From: Nitrosomonadaceae bacterium
GTDB taxonomy: Bacteria > Pseudomonadota > Gammaproteobacteria > Burkholderiales > Usitatibacteraceae
Length of the DNA: 5,515 nucleotides
NCBI GenBank assembly: GCA_021300055.1
Contig: JAJTHU010000006.1
Coordinates: forward strand, 1 to 5,515
Direction: 5' to 3'
The translations under genes were made by a program, and so were the position numbers. The notes under the pieces were generated by a model. That model did no database searches and was not told the DNA's origin. It was given only the letters and a program-made list of their open reading frames with translations. This document shows positions 1 through 5,502 of the stretch, piece by piece (position 1 is the first letter of the stretch; every line of letters begins with the position of its first letter).

Positions 1-218
1 GCGATGCGGTTGGCCCCACCGAAGACGGTCTCGTACTCTTTGTAGACCTTCATGTAGGGGTGCTTCAGCGGCACCATCTTGTTGAAGCCGGCATCAACCT
101 TAAGCTGACTCGCAAACGCGAGGAAGATCAAGGTCATCACGCTAAATGTGATGAGCCACATCTTGCGATGGTTGAAGATGAGTGCGGAGAATTTTTCGAT
201 CAGTGCATGCAGATTCAT
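1..218 (-). CDS. RND-superfamily (MMPL-type) exporter, N-terminal fragment
   Basis: This is the first 72 codons of a gene that runs off the left edge. The protein begins MNLHALIEKFSALIFNHRK, followed by one hydrophobic span at about residues 20-37 (rich in Leu, Ile, Phe and Val), then QLKVDAGFNKMVPLKHPYMK and a YKEYETVFGGANRI segment. A short basic N-terminus, TM1 and a periplasmic stretch with an 'F-KM-P--HPYM--Y--Y---FGG-N' pattern are typical of predicted RND-superfamily exporters (COG1033/MMPL), which are usually around 750-900 residues with twelve TM helices. Only TM1 and the start of the first periplasmic loop are visible, so proton-relay residues cannot be checked. The ATG at 216-218 is supported by a GAGG Shine-Dalgarno at 224-227, 5 nt upstream. 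The gene lies 46 nt behind the YCF48 stop with no terminator between, so the two are probably cotranscribed. Known of the family: proton-driven export of lipids or hydrophobic compounds. The substrate here is unknown. Confidence 0.88.
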   Translation of the reverse strand, partial: MNLHALIEKFSALIFNHRKMWLITFSVMTLIFLAFASQLKVDAGFNKMVPLKHPYMKVYKEYETVFGGANRI

Positions 219-264
219 GGCTGCCTCAGAAAGGTGGCGTTGCGGCTCGAGAGCGACTTAGCGC

Positions 265-1410
265 TCAGGGCTTGGCAGTCTTGGATGGGGGGTTGGCAGG
301 TGTGGCGGCAGGAGCGGTGGCGGCACCAGACGCTGCAGCAGTTGACGAAGCCGAGAGCAACACGGTGCGCGGACCGGTTTCGCCAATCACGAGGATGTCG
401 TTTGATCCTCCGAACACGGCACCTGAGAGCGGCTTGATCGTGCCGGAGTTGAGCGCCGTAAAGCTCTGTCCGTTATCGCGCGAAATCAACAACGTACCCG
501 ACAGCCCTGCGAGGACAATGGCGCCGTCGGCGAGTTTCGTGGACCCCATGAAGGAAGCCTTCGTGCCCAGCGCGAGTTGCGACCAGCTACGCATGCCATC
601 GGTTGAGCGATATACGTTGCCGCGCAATCCATACACAATCACCGCGCCGTTATTCGCTTGAACGGCGCCGAAGAACGAACCTTTGTATGGCGAATTGAGG
701 CGGCTCCACGACTTACCTGCGTCGGCGGACACCATCATCGTTCCGGCTTCGCCGACGATCAATAGTCGACCGTCGCTCAACTTGATGATGGAATTCAGGT
801 GACGATCTTCGTCGGTCTTTTCCGGTTCATCCTCAAAGGACTCGGCACGGGCCTTCCCCGCCTTACGTGCCGGAGGCTTGCTCGGGCTTGAGATCGCTTT
901 GCGCGCGGCCCAAGTTTTGCCGCCATCCGTGGTTTCATAAAAGGCGCCATAGGCGCCAACTGCGTAGCCAACATTGGCATCGATGAACAACACGTCCATC
1001 AGCGGGCGCTTGTCTTTCTCGGATGCGTAAGCCTGGGTCCACTCCTGTCCGTTGTTCACAGACTTCAGGATGGTGGAGTCATGGCCCGTGGCCCAGAGCG
1101 TGTCACCGCTCGAGAACTGCACACTGGTGAGCAGTGGAACTCCTGCTGGCGTTTTGGCGCGCGACCAAGTCTCGCCATTGCTGTCGGAATAGACCACGTA
1201 ACCACGATCGCCGACAGCAACGATTCGATTGCCCGAGCGGACAATGTCGGTCAGCATCAAGCGTGACATCGCCTGCTTGCTCATCGCGCCGGACGCAGGC
1301 ATCACTTTGGGATTGATCTGCGCGTGTGCACCGACGGCGAGCCCAAAGGCTATGGCACCGAGGAGGCTCGCGAGCCAACGACGGGATTGAACTGAGGATA
1401 GTGTGTTCAT
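265..1410 (-). CDS. YCF48/BNR-repeat periplasmic beta-propeller protein
   Basis: A 381-residue protein with a Sec signal peptide (basic SRRW, hydrophobic core LASLLGAIAFGLAVG, cleavage predicted after AHA, about residue 30). The mature part carries six Asp-box (BNR-type, S-x-D-x-G-x-T-W) motifs: SDSNGETW (75-82), SVNNGQEW (117-124), TTDGGKTW (160-167), SADAGKSW (228-235), STDGMRSW (269-276, the Gly replaced by Met) and SRDNGQSF (310-317). This spacing indicates a six- or seven-bladed propeller of the YCF48 / photosystem II assembly-factor-like family. A charged, Lys/Pro/Glu-rich insert (about 173-203) interrupts the blades, and the protein ends in an Ala/Pro/Thr-rich tail (about 353-381). The ATG at 1408-1410 was chosen because it places the signal peptide at the N-terminus; its Shine-Dalgarno is weak (GCGGAA, 1415-1420). 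The frame stays open upstream to a TTG at 1494, which would bury the signal peptide. Known of relatives: assembly or scaffold roles, not sialidase activity. A role with the downstream RND pump is inferred from adjacency. Confidence 0.85.
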   Translation of the reverse strand: MNTLSSVQSRRWLASLLGAIAFGLAVGAHAQINPKVMPASGAMSKQAMSRLMLTDIVRSGNRIVAVGDRGYVVYSDSNGETWSRAKTPAGVPLLTSVQFSSGDTLWATGHDSTILKSVNNGQEWTQAYASEKDKRPLMDVLFIDANVGYAVGAYGAFYETTDGGKTWAARKAISSPSKPPARKAGKARAESFEDEPEKTDEDRHLNSIIKLSDGRLLIVGEAGTMMVSADAGKSWSRLNSPYKGSFFGAVQANNGAVIVYGLRGNVYRSTDGMRSWSQLALGTKASFMGSTKLADGAIVLAGLSGTLLISRDNGQSFTALNSGTIKPLSGAVFGGSNDILVIGETGPRTVLLSASSTAAASGAATAPAATPANPPSKTAKP

Positions 1411-1459
1411 GGTATTCCGCGAAAAAAACGACAACTTACAACTGGGTTGAATCGTCGGC

Positions 1460-1488
1460 CACGAGCGCTTGTGAGGCTTTTGCTCGTG
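1460..1488. promoter_or_regulatory. Inverted repeat in leader of the YCF48 gene
   Basis: The arms CACGAGC (1460-1466) and GCTCGTG (1482-1488) are perfect reverse complements separated by 15 nt, centre-to-centre 22 bp, or about two helical turns. It lies 50-78 nt upstream of the YCF48 ATG, between the probable terminator of the preceding gene and that start. It could be an operator for a dimeric regulator or a stem in the 5' UTR. Seven-base arms are short enough that chance is possible. No clear sigma-70 promoter was found nearby. Confidence 0.3.
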
Positions 1489-1531
1489 ACACAAATCCCA
1501 CGACGCGCGGGGGTATGGGTGCTGTCTGCGC

Positions 1532-1551
1532 CTGCTAAGCGCGGCTGCTAA
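1532..1551. repeat. Short direct repeat CTGCTAA x2
   Basis: CTGCTAA occurs at 1532-1538 and 1545-1551 with a 13-bp period (TTAGCAG on the transcribed minus strand). It sits in the GC-rich part of the spacer just downstream, in the sense of transcription, of the DUF1329 terminator. Function is unknown and the repeat is short. Confidence 0.25.
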
Positions 1552-1570
1552 CTACCGAGTAACTTAGCTT

Positions 1571-1612
1571 GCACAAAACAAACGGGGACAACCCTCGGTT
1601 GTCCCCGTTTGT
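1571..1612 (-). terminator. Probable intrinsic terminator after the DUF1329 gene
   Basis: A perfect 16-bp inverted repeat (arms 1578-1593 and 1597-1612, loop of 3 nt) begins 21 nt after the DUF1329 stop codon. On the minus strand the stem ends GTTTGT and continues TTTGTGC, giving a T-rich run interrupted by G, and an A-rich segment (ACAAAC) leads into the stem. Long GC-containing stem, tight loop and T-rich tail on the correct side fit a Rho-independent terminator. It separates DUF1302-DUF1329 from YCF48-RND, although readthrough is possible because the T-run is imperfect. Confidence 0.8.
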
Positions 1613-1633
1613 GTGATTGCATGATACGAGCAA

Positions 1634-3007
1634 TTAGCGCGTACCAGCTCCACGAAGTGCTTGTGGCGTGTAGTCAGCTGCGCTGCGCTTGATCGGTTCG
1701 TAGATCTTCGATTCTTCAGAGCGCAGACCCATCGCGATGTAACGACGCGATTGCAAGTCATGATGCACTTCAACGGTGCCGAACCACATTGGCACGTTGT
1801 ACCAAACTTCGTTGTGCAATTCAGCAAAACGCCAGAGTTGGCCGCGACCATCGTACTTGTCGACGAGCACAACGTTGTGGCTATCTTCGTCGATGTAGAA
1901 CGTACGACGCGAGTAGATGTGCGAGGTGCCGGCTTTCAGCTTGGCATCAACGACGTACACGCGATGCAATTCGTAGCGCGTGTGATCCTGGTTGATATGG
2001 CCTGGGCGCAACAAGTCAGCGTACTTCAGCTTCGGATCGGTCAGGCGATACGAGTTGTACGGGATGTACATCTCTCTCTTGCCAACCAAGGTCCATTCGT
2101 AACGGTCAGTTGCGCCGTTGAACATACCGAAGTCGTCGTTGGTGCGCAGACCGTCAGCAGCCGTACCGGGGTTGTCATAAGCAACGTTCGGTGCCAAACG
2201 TACGCGGCGCTGACCTGGGTTGTAGGTCCAAGCAGAGCGTGGCTCTTTGGCCTGATCAACCGTGTCCTTCACCAAGAGGATTTGACCGGCCAAACGCGCT
2301 GGCGCGGTCACTTCCTGCAGGTAGTTCAGGATCAGGTTTGGCTCGCGCTGCGCAGCGGTCTTGGACAGGTTGCCGTACGAGAAGTCGTACTCGTACTCAA
2401 ACTTGACCAACGCGTAGTCGCCTGAGGCGGTAACCGCGGCTTGCGACCAGTGCATTGCGAAGGTGTCGCCTTTGTAGTGGAGCGAGTGATTCCAGATCGC
2501 TTCCAAGCCGTTCTTAGGCACAGGGAATGGCGTACCACCCGTACAGCCTGTGACACCGTTGCCGCCCGTCGAGAGCTTCGCCTTCGATGCGCAGTCGCGC
2601 GTTTCGCGATAGTGGCCTTCTGGATACGCAGCTGTGCGGCGCGATTGATACACCGGCAACTTGTAGGTCGGGTACTGACGCAGCATTGCCATCTGGCCCG
2701 GCGACAAGTTGTCCTTATAACGCTCCATGTTGGCGGCGGTAATCGTGAACAAAGGCTTGTCGTTTGGGAACGGATCCGGGTAGTAGCCTGCAGCCTTGAA
2801 GTTCACGCCAGCCGGAACACGGGTCAAACCGCCATCCCACGCAGGGATCGTACCAGCAGCGTTGCCAGCTTTTTCCGCGCCCATTGGGGTCAGGGTGGTG
2901 CCCAGCTTGGCAATATCCGCTGCGGACATCTGTGCCTGAGCTGCGGTGGCAATCGCCAACGCGCCCAAGCTAGCCGACAGCAGCATCGCAAGTCGTTTCG
3001 CTTTCAT
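1634..3007 (-). CDS. DUF1329 family periplasmic protein (LolA/LolB-like)
   Basis: A 457-residue protein, about the normal length for DUF1329 (PF07044). It has a Sec signal peptide (MKAKR, hydrophobic core LAMLLSASLGALAIA, cleavage after AQA, about residue 25). Segments I recognise as typical of the family, in order: GTIPAWDGGL (52-61), FPVPKNGLEAIWNH (161-174), a NPGQRRVRLAPNVAYDNP block (about 263-280), DDFGMFNG with RYEWTLVGKREMYIPYNSY (about 291-320), RYELHRVYVVDAKLKAG (344-360) and HIYSRRTFYIDEDS (363-376). Cysteines at about 139 and 155 could form a disulfide. From family knowledge, DUF1329 is predicted to have a LolA/LolB-like half-barrel that could bind a lipid or other hydrophobic ligand, but no reaction is established. 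There is no lipobox cysteine after the signal peptide, so it is predicted soluble and periplasmic. It follows DUF1302 by 109 nt, a pairing often seen in Proteobacteria. The start is the third of three tandem ATGs (see the ribosome-binding-site entry). Confidence 0.9.
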   Translation of the reverse strand: MKAKRLAMLLSASLGALAIATAAQAQMSAADIAKLGTTLTPMGAEKAGNAAGTIPAWDGGLTRVPAGVNFKAAGYYPDPFPNDKPLFTITAANMERYKDNLSPGQMAMLRQYPTYKLPVYQSRRTAAYPEGHYRETRDCASKAKLSTGGNGVTGCTGGTPFPVPKNGLEAIWNHSLHYKGDTFAMHWSQAAVTASGDYALVKFEYEYDFSYGNLSKTAAQREPNLILNYLQEVTAPARLAGQILLVKDTVDQAKEPRSAWTYNPGQRRVRLAPNVAYDNPGTAADGLRTNDDFGMFNGATDRYEWTLVGKREMYIPYNSYRLTDPKLKYADLLRPGHINQDHTRYELHRVYVVDAKLKAGTSHIYSRRTFYIDEDSHNVVLVDKYDGRGQLWRFAELHNEVWYNVPMWFGTVEVHHDLQSRRYIAMGLRSEESKIYEPIKRSAADYTPQALRGAGTR

Positions 3008-3018
3008 CATCATCCTCC
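3005..3018 (-). promoter_or_regulatory. Shine-Dalgarno directly followed by three tandem ATGs
   Basis: On the minus strand the DUF1329 start reads CTGGAGGATGATGATGAAAGC. The strong GGAGG (3014-3018) touches the first ATG (3011-3013), leaving no spacing. The second ATG (3008-3010) has 3 nt and the third (3005-3007) has 6 nt, which is near optimal. The third ATG is therefore taken as the start, giving a protein two residues shorter than the longest reading. The signal peptide works from any of them. Confidence 0.75.
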
Positions 3019-3080
3019 AGAATTATTGGTATGAAACTGTACGCATTCCCACGCGCAAGACTTACGCCTCGGCGGGAGAA

Positions 3081-3107
3081 CTGACCGACGGCATTGCCGT
3101 CGGTCAG
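3081..3107 (-). other. Intercistronic hairpin between DUF1302 and DUF1329 genes
   Basis: A perfect 12-bp inverted repeat (3081-3092 and 3096-3107, loop of 3 nt) lies 9 nt after the DUF1302 stop. The stem is GC-rich (CTGACCGACGGC). On the minus strand it is followed by TTCTCCCGCC, not a T-run, so it is a poor intrinsic terminator. A partial terminator, or a 3' barrier protecting the upstream DUF1302 message from exonucleases, fits better. Because the next gene is only about 65 nt further on with no obvious promoter, the two genes are likely cotranscribed. Confidence 0.7.
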
Positions 3108-3116
3108 GCTTGACAC

Positions 3117-5180
3117 TTAGAACGAGTACGAGACAACCAGCGAAACGAAGTCGCGGTCTTTGACTGGGTTAGCAGACGAGCAGAAGCTCGCGCCTTGCAC
3201 AGCAACTTGTGGCGCCAATGAGGTCTGGCGTGGGTCCACTACGTCGGTGCCGCAATAGGTCTTGCCACCGAAGAAGTTGTTGTACGAGAGGTCAACCGAG
3301 AACTTACGCTGGTAATCCCAGTTGAAGCCAACCGACACCGACTTCACACCTTCGTTGAAGGTTTGCGAAGTACCCTTCACGTCGTGGTTAAACGCGAGAC
3401 GTGGTGCGAGGTTGCCGCCCAAGAAAGCGTTGGTGTATTCCGCACGAGCAACCAAGCGATATCCATACGACGTTTCGGTGACGAAGCCGTCGCTCTGTAC
3501 GCTGGAGAGCGTCCCACCCGACTGGGTGGCGATTGCGCCTTGCAGGGTTGCTGGCAAGAACACGGCTGGGCCGTTGTACTTCAGGTTCTGGTTGAGACCG
3601 TGGTACTTGGTATAGCCGAATTCACCAACGAGCACGACTTGTTCCGCACCCAAGACGGATGGGATCGACTTCGTACCGGTCATCTGCAACTGGCTCATCT
3701 TCACGCGATCCCAGCCACGCTGATACGTACCGTTTGGCACGAGACCCGCGGCAGATGCGCCGAATGGACGACCGGCAGCAGCGTCAACCGTGCCAGGGAT
3801 GGTCAGAAAACCCGTCGTGAGGTTAGGTGCGCCCAGTGCAGCAAGCAACAACTCAGGCGTGGAGTACTGCAGCGGCTGGTTCGGGCGATACGAGTACTCA
3901 CCTTGCAGCGCGATGCCCCAAGGGCCCTGCGTGTTGAAGCTGAAGCCCATCAAGCGGATGTTCTCTGGGTACTCAGCGAAGTAAGTCGCCTTAACTGCCG
4001 GACGACCGCCTGCGGTTGGGTCAGCTTGACCACCGACCAGCGCCTGTTGGCACAGACCTGCCAAAGCAATACCACCTGGGCCAGCAACTGCGCCGCAGAT
4101 GCTCGCGGCGAGTGGGCCACCGGTGATCACAGAAGTTGGATAGCCCTTGATGCCCGAGAAGAACGGGATACGGCTATGGTAGTTCATGTAGTAGAAGCCG
4201 AACTCGGTGTTGTTAAACGCCGGTGCGAGGTAACGCAGTGCGACACCGTACTGGCCGTGATCGCGCGCAGGTGCGTCCGCACCGCGAGGCGCCCAGACCG
4301 CAGCGGCAGGATCAAACACGCCGTAGAGCGGAACCGACGCGGTGTACAGCGGGCCAGCCGTTGGCGGCACGATGTTGCCGGGCAGACGACCCGTCATGTC
4401 GTTGCGGCGACCGAAGCCAACGAATACGCGATCAGAATCATCCGATGCGAAATCGTTGTTGCTCCAGTACGAGCCACGTGGGTCGATCTTGGTCTTTTCG
4501 AAGTTGAATTGCACGAACGCTTCCAACGATGCGTTCTTGGTCAATTCAAACGAACCCCACAAGCTAGAGACTGGCAGGAAGGCTTCTTTGAGTTCTGCGC
4601 CTGGCGTGCGGAGCTTCACCAAGTCAACTGGGTTGATCACGTTGATGCCGTTAGGGATGAACGTCGATTCGCCCCAAGAAATCACCTGATTACCACCGCG
4701 GAGGCGAACGTTCTTACCAGCAACGTCGAGGCTCTTGGTGATGAACGCGTCGAGCATGCGAGCGTCTTGACCGATGCGACGCTTGGCGATTGGGCCGAGT
4801 TTGTCGTTGTTGCGGTTTTCAAGATCGGTGAAGTACGTGCCACGCAACAGGATGCCCCAGTCTTCCCACTTAGCGGAAAGCTCGTGCGTGCCCTTGAGCA
4901 CTTGCGCGAACGGGCGATTCTTTTTGTAGTTGCGCGTGCCGTCGTCTTCGTTAACAGAGCGCGATGTACCACCGTTTGCCAAGCCAATGAGGCTCTTGTC
5001 GGGGTCGCTCATGCGAATCGACAGACCGTAAGAAAGCGTGGTGTCGAAGCTGCCGGTCAGGCCGTTATCAAATTTGAATTGCGCGGCGTTTGCTGATCCC
5101 GAGATGACCACGCCAACGGCGAGTGCAGATAGCTTCAGGACAGGATTAAAGCGAACGCGGTTGCGTTGAGACGATGCCAT
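3117..5180 (-). CDS. DUF1302 family outer-membrane beta-barrel-like protein
   Basis: A 687-residue protein matching DUF1302 (PF06980), usually about 550-700 residues. It has a Sec signal peptide (basic RNRVRFNPVLK, hydrophobic core, cleavage after ANA, about residue 32). Family landmarks are the GGNQVISWGES / NGINVINPVDL / PGAELKEAFLPV block (about 162-204), GEYSYRPNQPLQ (427-438), and near the C-terminus APRLAFNHDVKG (592-603) and FVSLVVSYSF (678-687). Alternating polar and aromatic strands and the terminal Phe are typical of barrels inserted by the BAM machinery. A Gly/Ala-rich stretch with Cys362 and Cys377 (about 350-392) and a second pair, Cys643 and Cys667, are probably in loops. The start is supported by GAGGAG at 5189-5194, 8 nt upstream of the ATG. 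It is the first gene of the minus-strand cluster. The outer-membrane location is well supported by the sequence; a channel or transport role is inferred from context and no substrate can be named. Confidence 0.9.
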   Translation of the reverse strand: MASSQRNRVRFNPVLKLSALAVGVVISGSANAAQFKFDNGLTGSFDTTLSYGLSIRMSDPDKSLIGLANGGTSRSVNEDDGTRNYKKNRPFAQVLKGTHELSAKWEDWGILLRGTYFTDLENRNNDKLGPIAKRRIGQDARMLDAFITKSLDVAGKNVRLRGGNQVISWGESTFIPNGINVINPVDLVKLRTPGAELKEAFLPVSSLWGSFELTKNASLEAFVQFNFEKTKIDPRGSYWSNNDFASDDSDRVFVGFGRRNDMTGRLPGNIVPPTAGPLYTASVPLYGVFDPAAAVWAPRGADAPARDHGQYGVALRYLAPAFNNTEFGFYYMNYHSRIPFFSGIKGYPTSVITGGPLAASICGAVAGPGGIALAGLCQQALVGGQADPTAGGRPAVKATYFAEYPENIRLMGFSFNTQGPWGIALQGEYSYRPNQPLQYSTPELLLAALGAPNLTTGFLTIPGTVDAAAGRPFGASAAGLVPNGTYQRGWDRVKMSQLQMTGTKSIPSVLGAEQVVLVGEFGYTKYHGLNQNLKYNGPAVFLPATLQGAIATQSGGTLSSVQSDGFVTETSYGYRLVARAEYTNAFLGGNLAPRLAFNHDVKGTSQTFNEGVKSVSVGFNWDYQRKFSVDLSYNNFFGGKTYCGTDVVDPRQTSLAPQVAVQGASFCSSANPVKDRDFVSLVVSYSF

Positions 5181-5232
5181 CTCGGGTTCTCCTCAGAAGG
5201 TCAATGTTGGTTTTGTGAATCGAGCTAGGACG

Positions 5233-5256
5233 CCCGCGAAGCGGGAAGGTTCGCGG
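5233..5256 (-). other. Alternative hairpins in the presumed 5' UTR of DUF1302
   Basis: Two mutually exclusive stems share bases. CCGCGAA (5234-5240) pairs with TTCGCGG (5250-5256), 7 bp with a 9-nt loop; or CCCGC (5233-5237) pairs with GCGGG (5241-5245) around a 3-nt loop. If transcription starts near 5300, both fall in a leader of about 120 nt. This could be simple structure or a regulatory switch; no known riboswitch class is recognised. Confidence 0.35.
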
Positions 5257-5264
5257 CCTTCTTT

Positions 5265-5360
5265 TGAAATCAAGGCTCGCTATCCAACACCCGAAAAACT
5301 ACGCGCGATTCTACCGGAGAAGAACACAACACGTGTTGTATTCCTGCAATGAAATCAAGG
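5265..5360. repeat. 11-bp direct repeat TGAAATCAAGG flanking the promoter region
   Basis: TGAAATCAAGG occurs exactly at 5265-5275 and 5350-5360, an 85-bp period (about eight helical turns). The copies bracket the -10-like box and the palindrome. Each contains TGA-N2-TCA, and the left copy extends to TTGA-N2-TCAA (5264-5273), so each could be a half-palindromic protein site. The match is exact but short; function is unknown. Confidence 0.4.
5308..5339 (-). promoter_or_regulatory. Candidate promoter with 14-bp palindrome
   Basis: On the minus strand a TAGAAT hexamer (5308-5313) matches the sigma-70 -10 consensus at five of six positions. No good TTGACA-like -35 lies at 16-18 bp. Instead, the perfect 14-bp palindrome ACAACACGTGTTGT (5326-5339) sits 12 bp upstream, over the -35 position. 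A weak -35 replaced by a dyad suggests an activator-dependent promoter, or a repressor site over the promoter. Transcription would start about 120 nt before the DUF1302 ATG. The regulator is not identified. Confidence 0.45.
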
Positions 5361-5488
5361 ACTTTGCCGCACTGCACAAAGTGACTCACGGGTCAGAAAC
5401 GCGTTTGCGCACTTCAGCGAAAAGCGCGCTGCGGCGCTCACGCCCCGCCGGTCAACGGCAAGCGAGTAGGTCGGCCGGGTTTGGCAGA

Positions 5489-5502
5489 TGCGCCTAGGCG
5501 CA
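5489..5502. promoter_or_regulatory. 14-bp perfect GC-rich palindrome near the right edge
   Basis: TGCGCCTAGGCGCA is a perfect dyad with no spacer. With no loop bases it is less suited to an RNA hairpin than to a DNA-binding dimer site, though a terminator stem with lost central pairs is possible for a gene beyond the right edge. It is about 310 nt upstream of the DUF1302 start, far for direct control. Confidence 0.3.

Noticed and set aside
182..661. Plus-strand open frame opposite the YCF48 C-terminus
   Set aside because: It overlaps a gene with six Asp-box motifs and a signal peptide. The antisense translation is low-complexity Ala/Pro/Ser.
1365..1410. Tat signal peptide in the YCF48 protein (SRRWLAS)
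   Set aside because: Twin arginines are present, but the following residues do not match the FLK consensus and the propeller needs no cofactor. Sec export is more likely.
265..1410. Sialidase function suggested by the Asp boxes
   Set aside because: Asp boxes mark the propeller fold only. No sialidase FRIP motif or arginine triad is seen, and YCF48-type proteins are not known as sialidases.
1411..1494. N-terminal extension of the YCF48 protein from a TTG at 1494
   Set aside because: It would put 28 polar residues before a clear Sec signal peptide and has no good Shine-Dalgarno. The ATG at 1410 is preferred.
1661..2425. Plus-strand open frame (254 codons) opposite the DUF1329 gene
   Set aside because: An antisense shadow of a clearly recognised family protein, with no domain-like features.
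3363..5096. Long plus-strand open frame (577 codons) opposite the DUF1302 gene
   Set aside because: Its translation is rich in Arg, Val, Ala, Cys and Trp with no recognisable domain or signal. It mirrors the codon bias of the well-supported minus-strand gene and has no convincing ribosome-binding site.
5245..5264. Plus-strand terminator (GAAGG / CCTTC stem followed by TTTT)
   Set aside because: The stem is only 5 bp, no plus-strand gene lies upstream, and it overlaps other pairings in the minus-strand leader.
5264..5497. Plus-strand open frame of 77 codons in the upstream region
   Set aside because: No Shine-Dalgarno, an Arg/Ser-rich translation and overlap with promoter-like signals.
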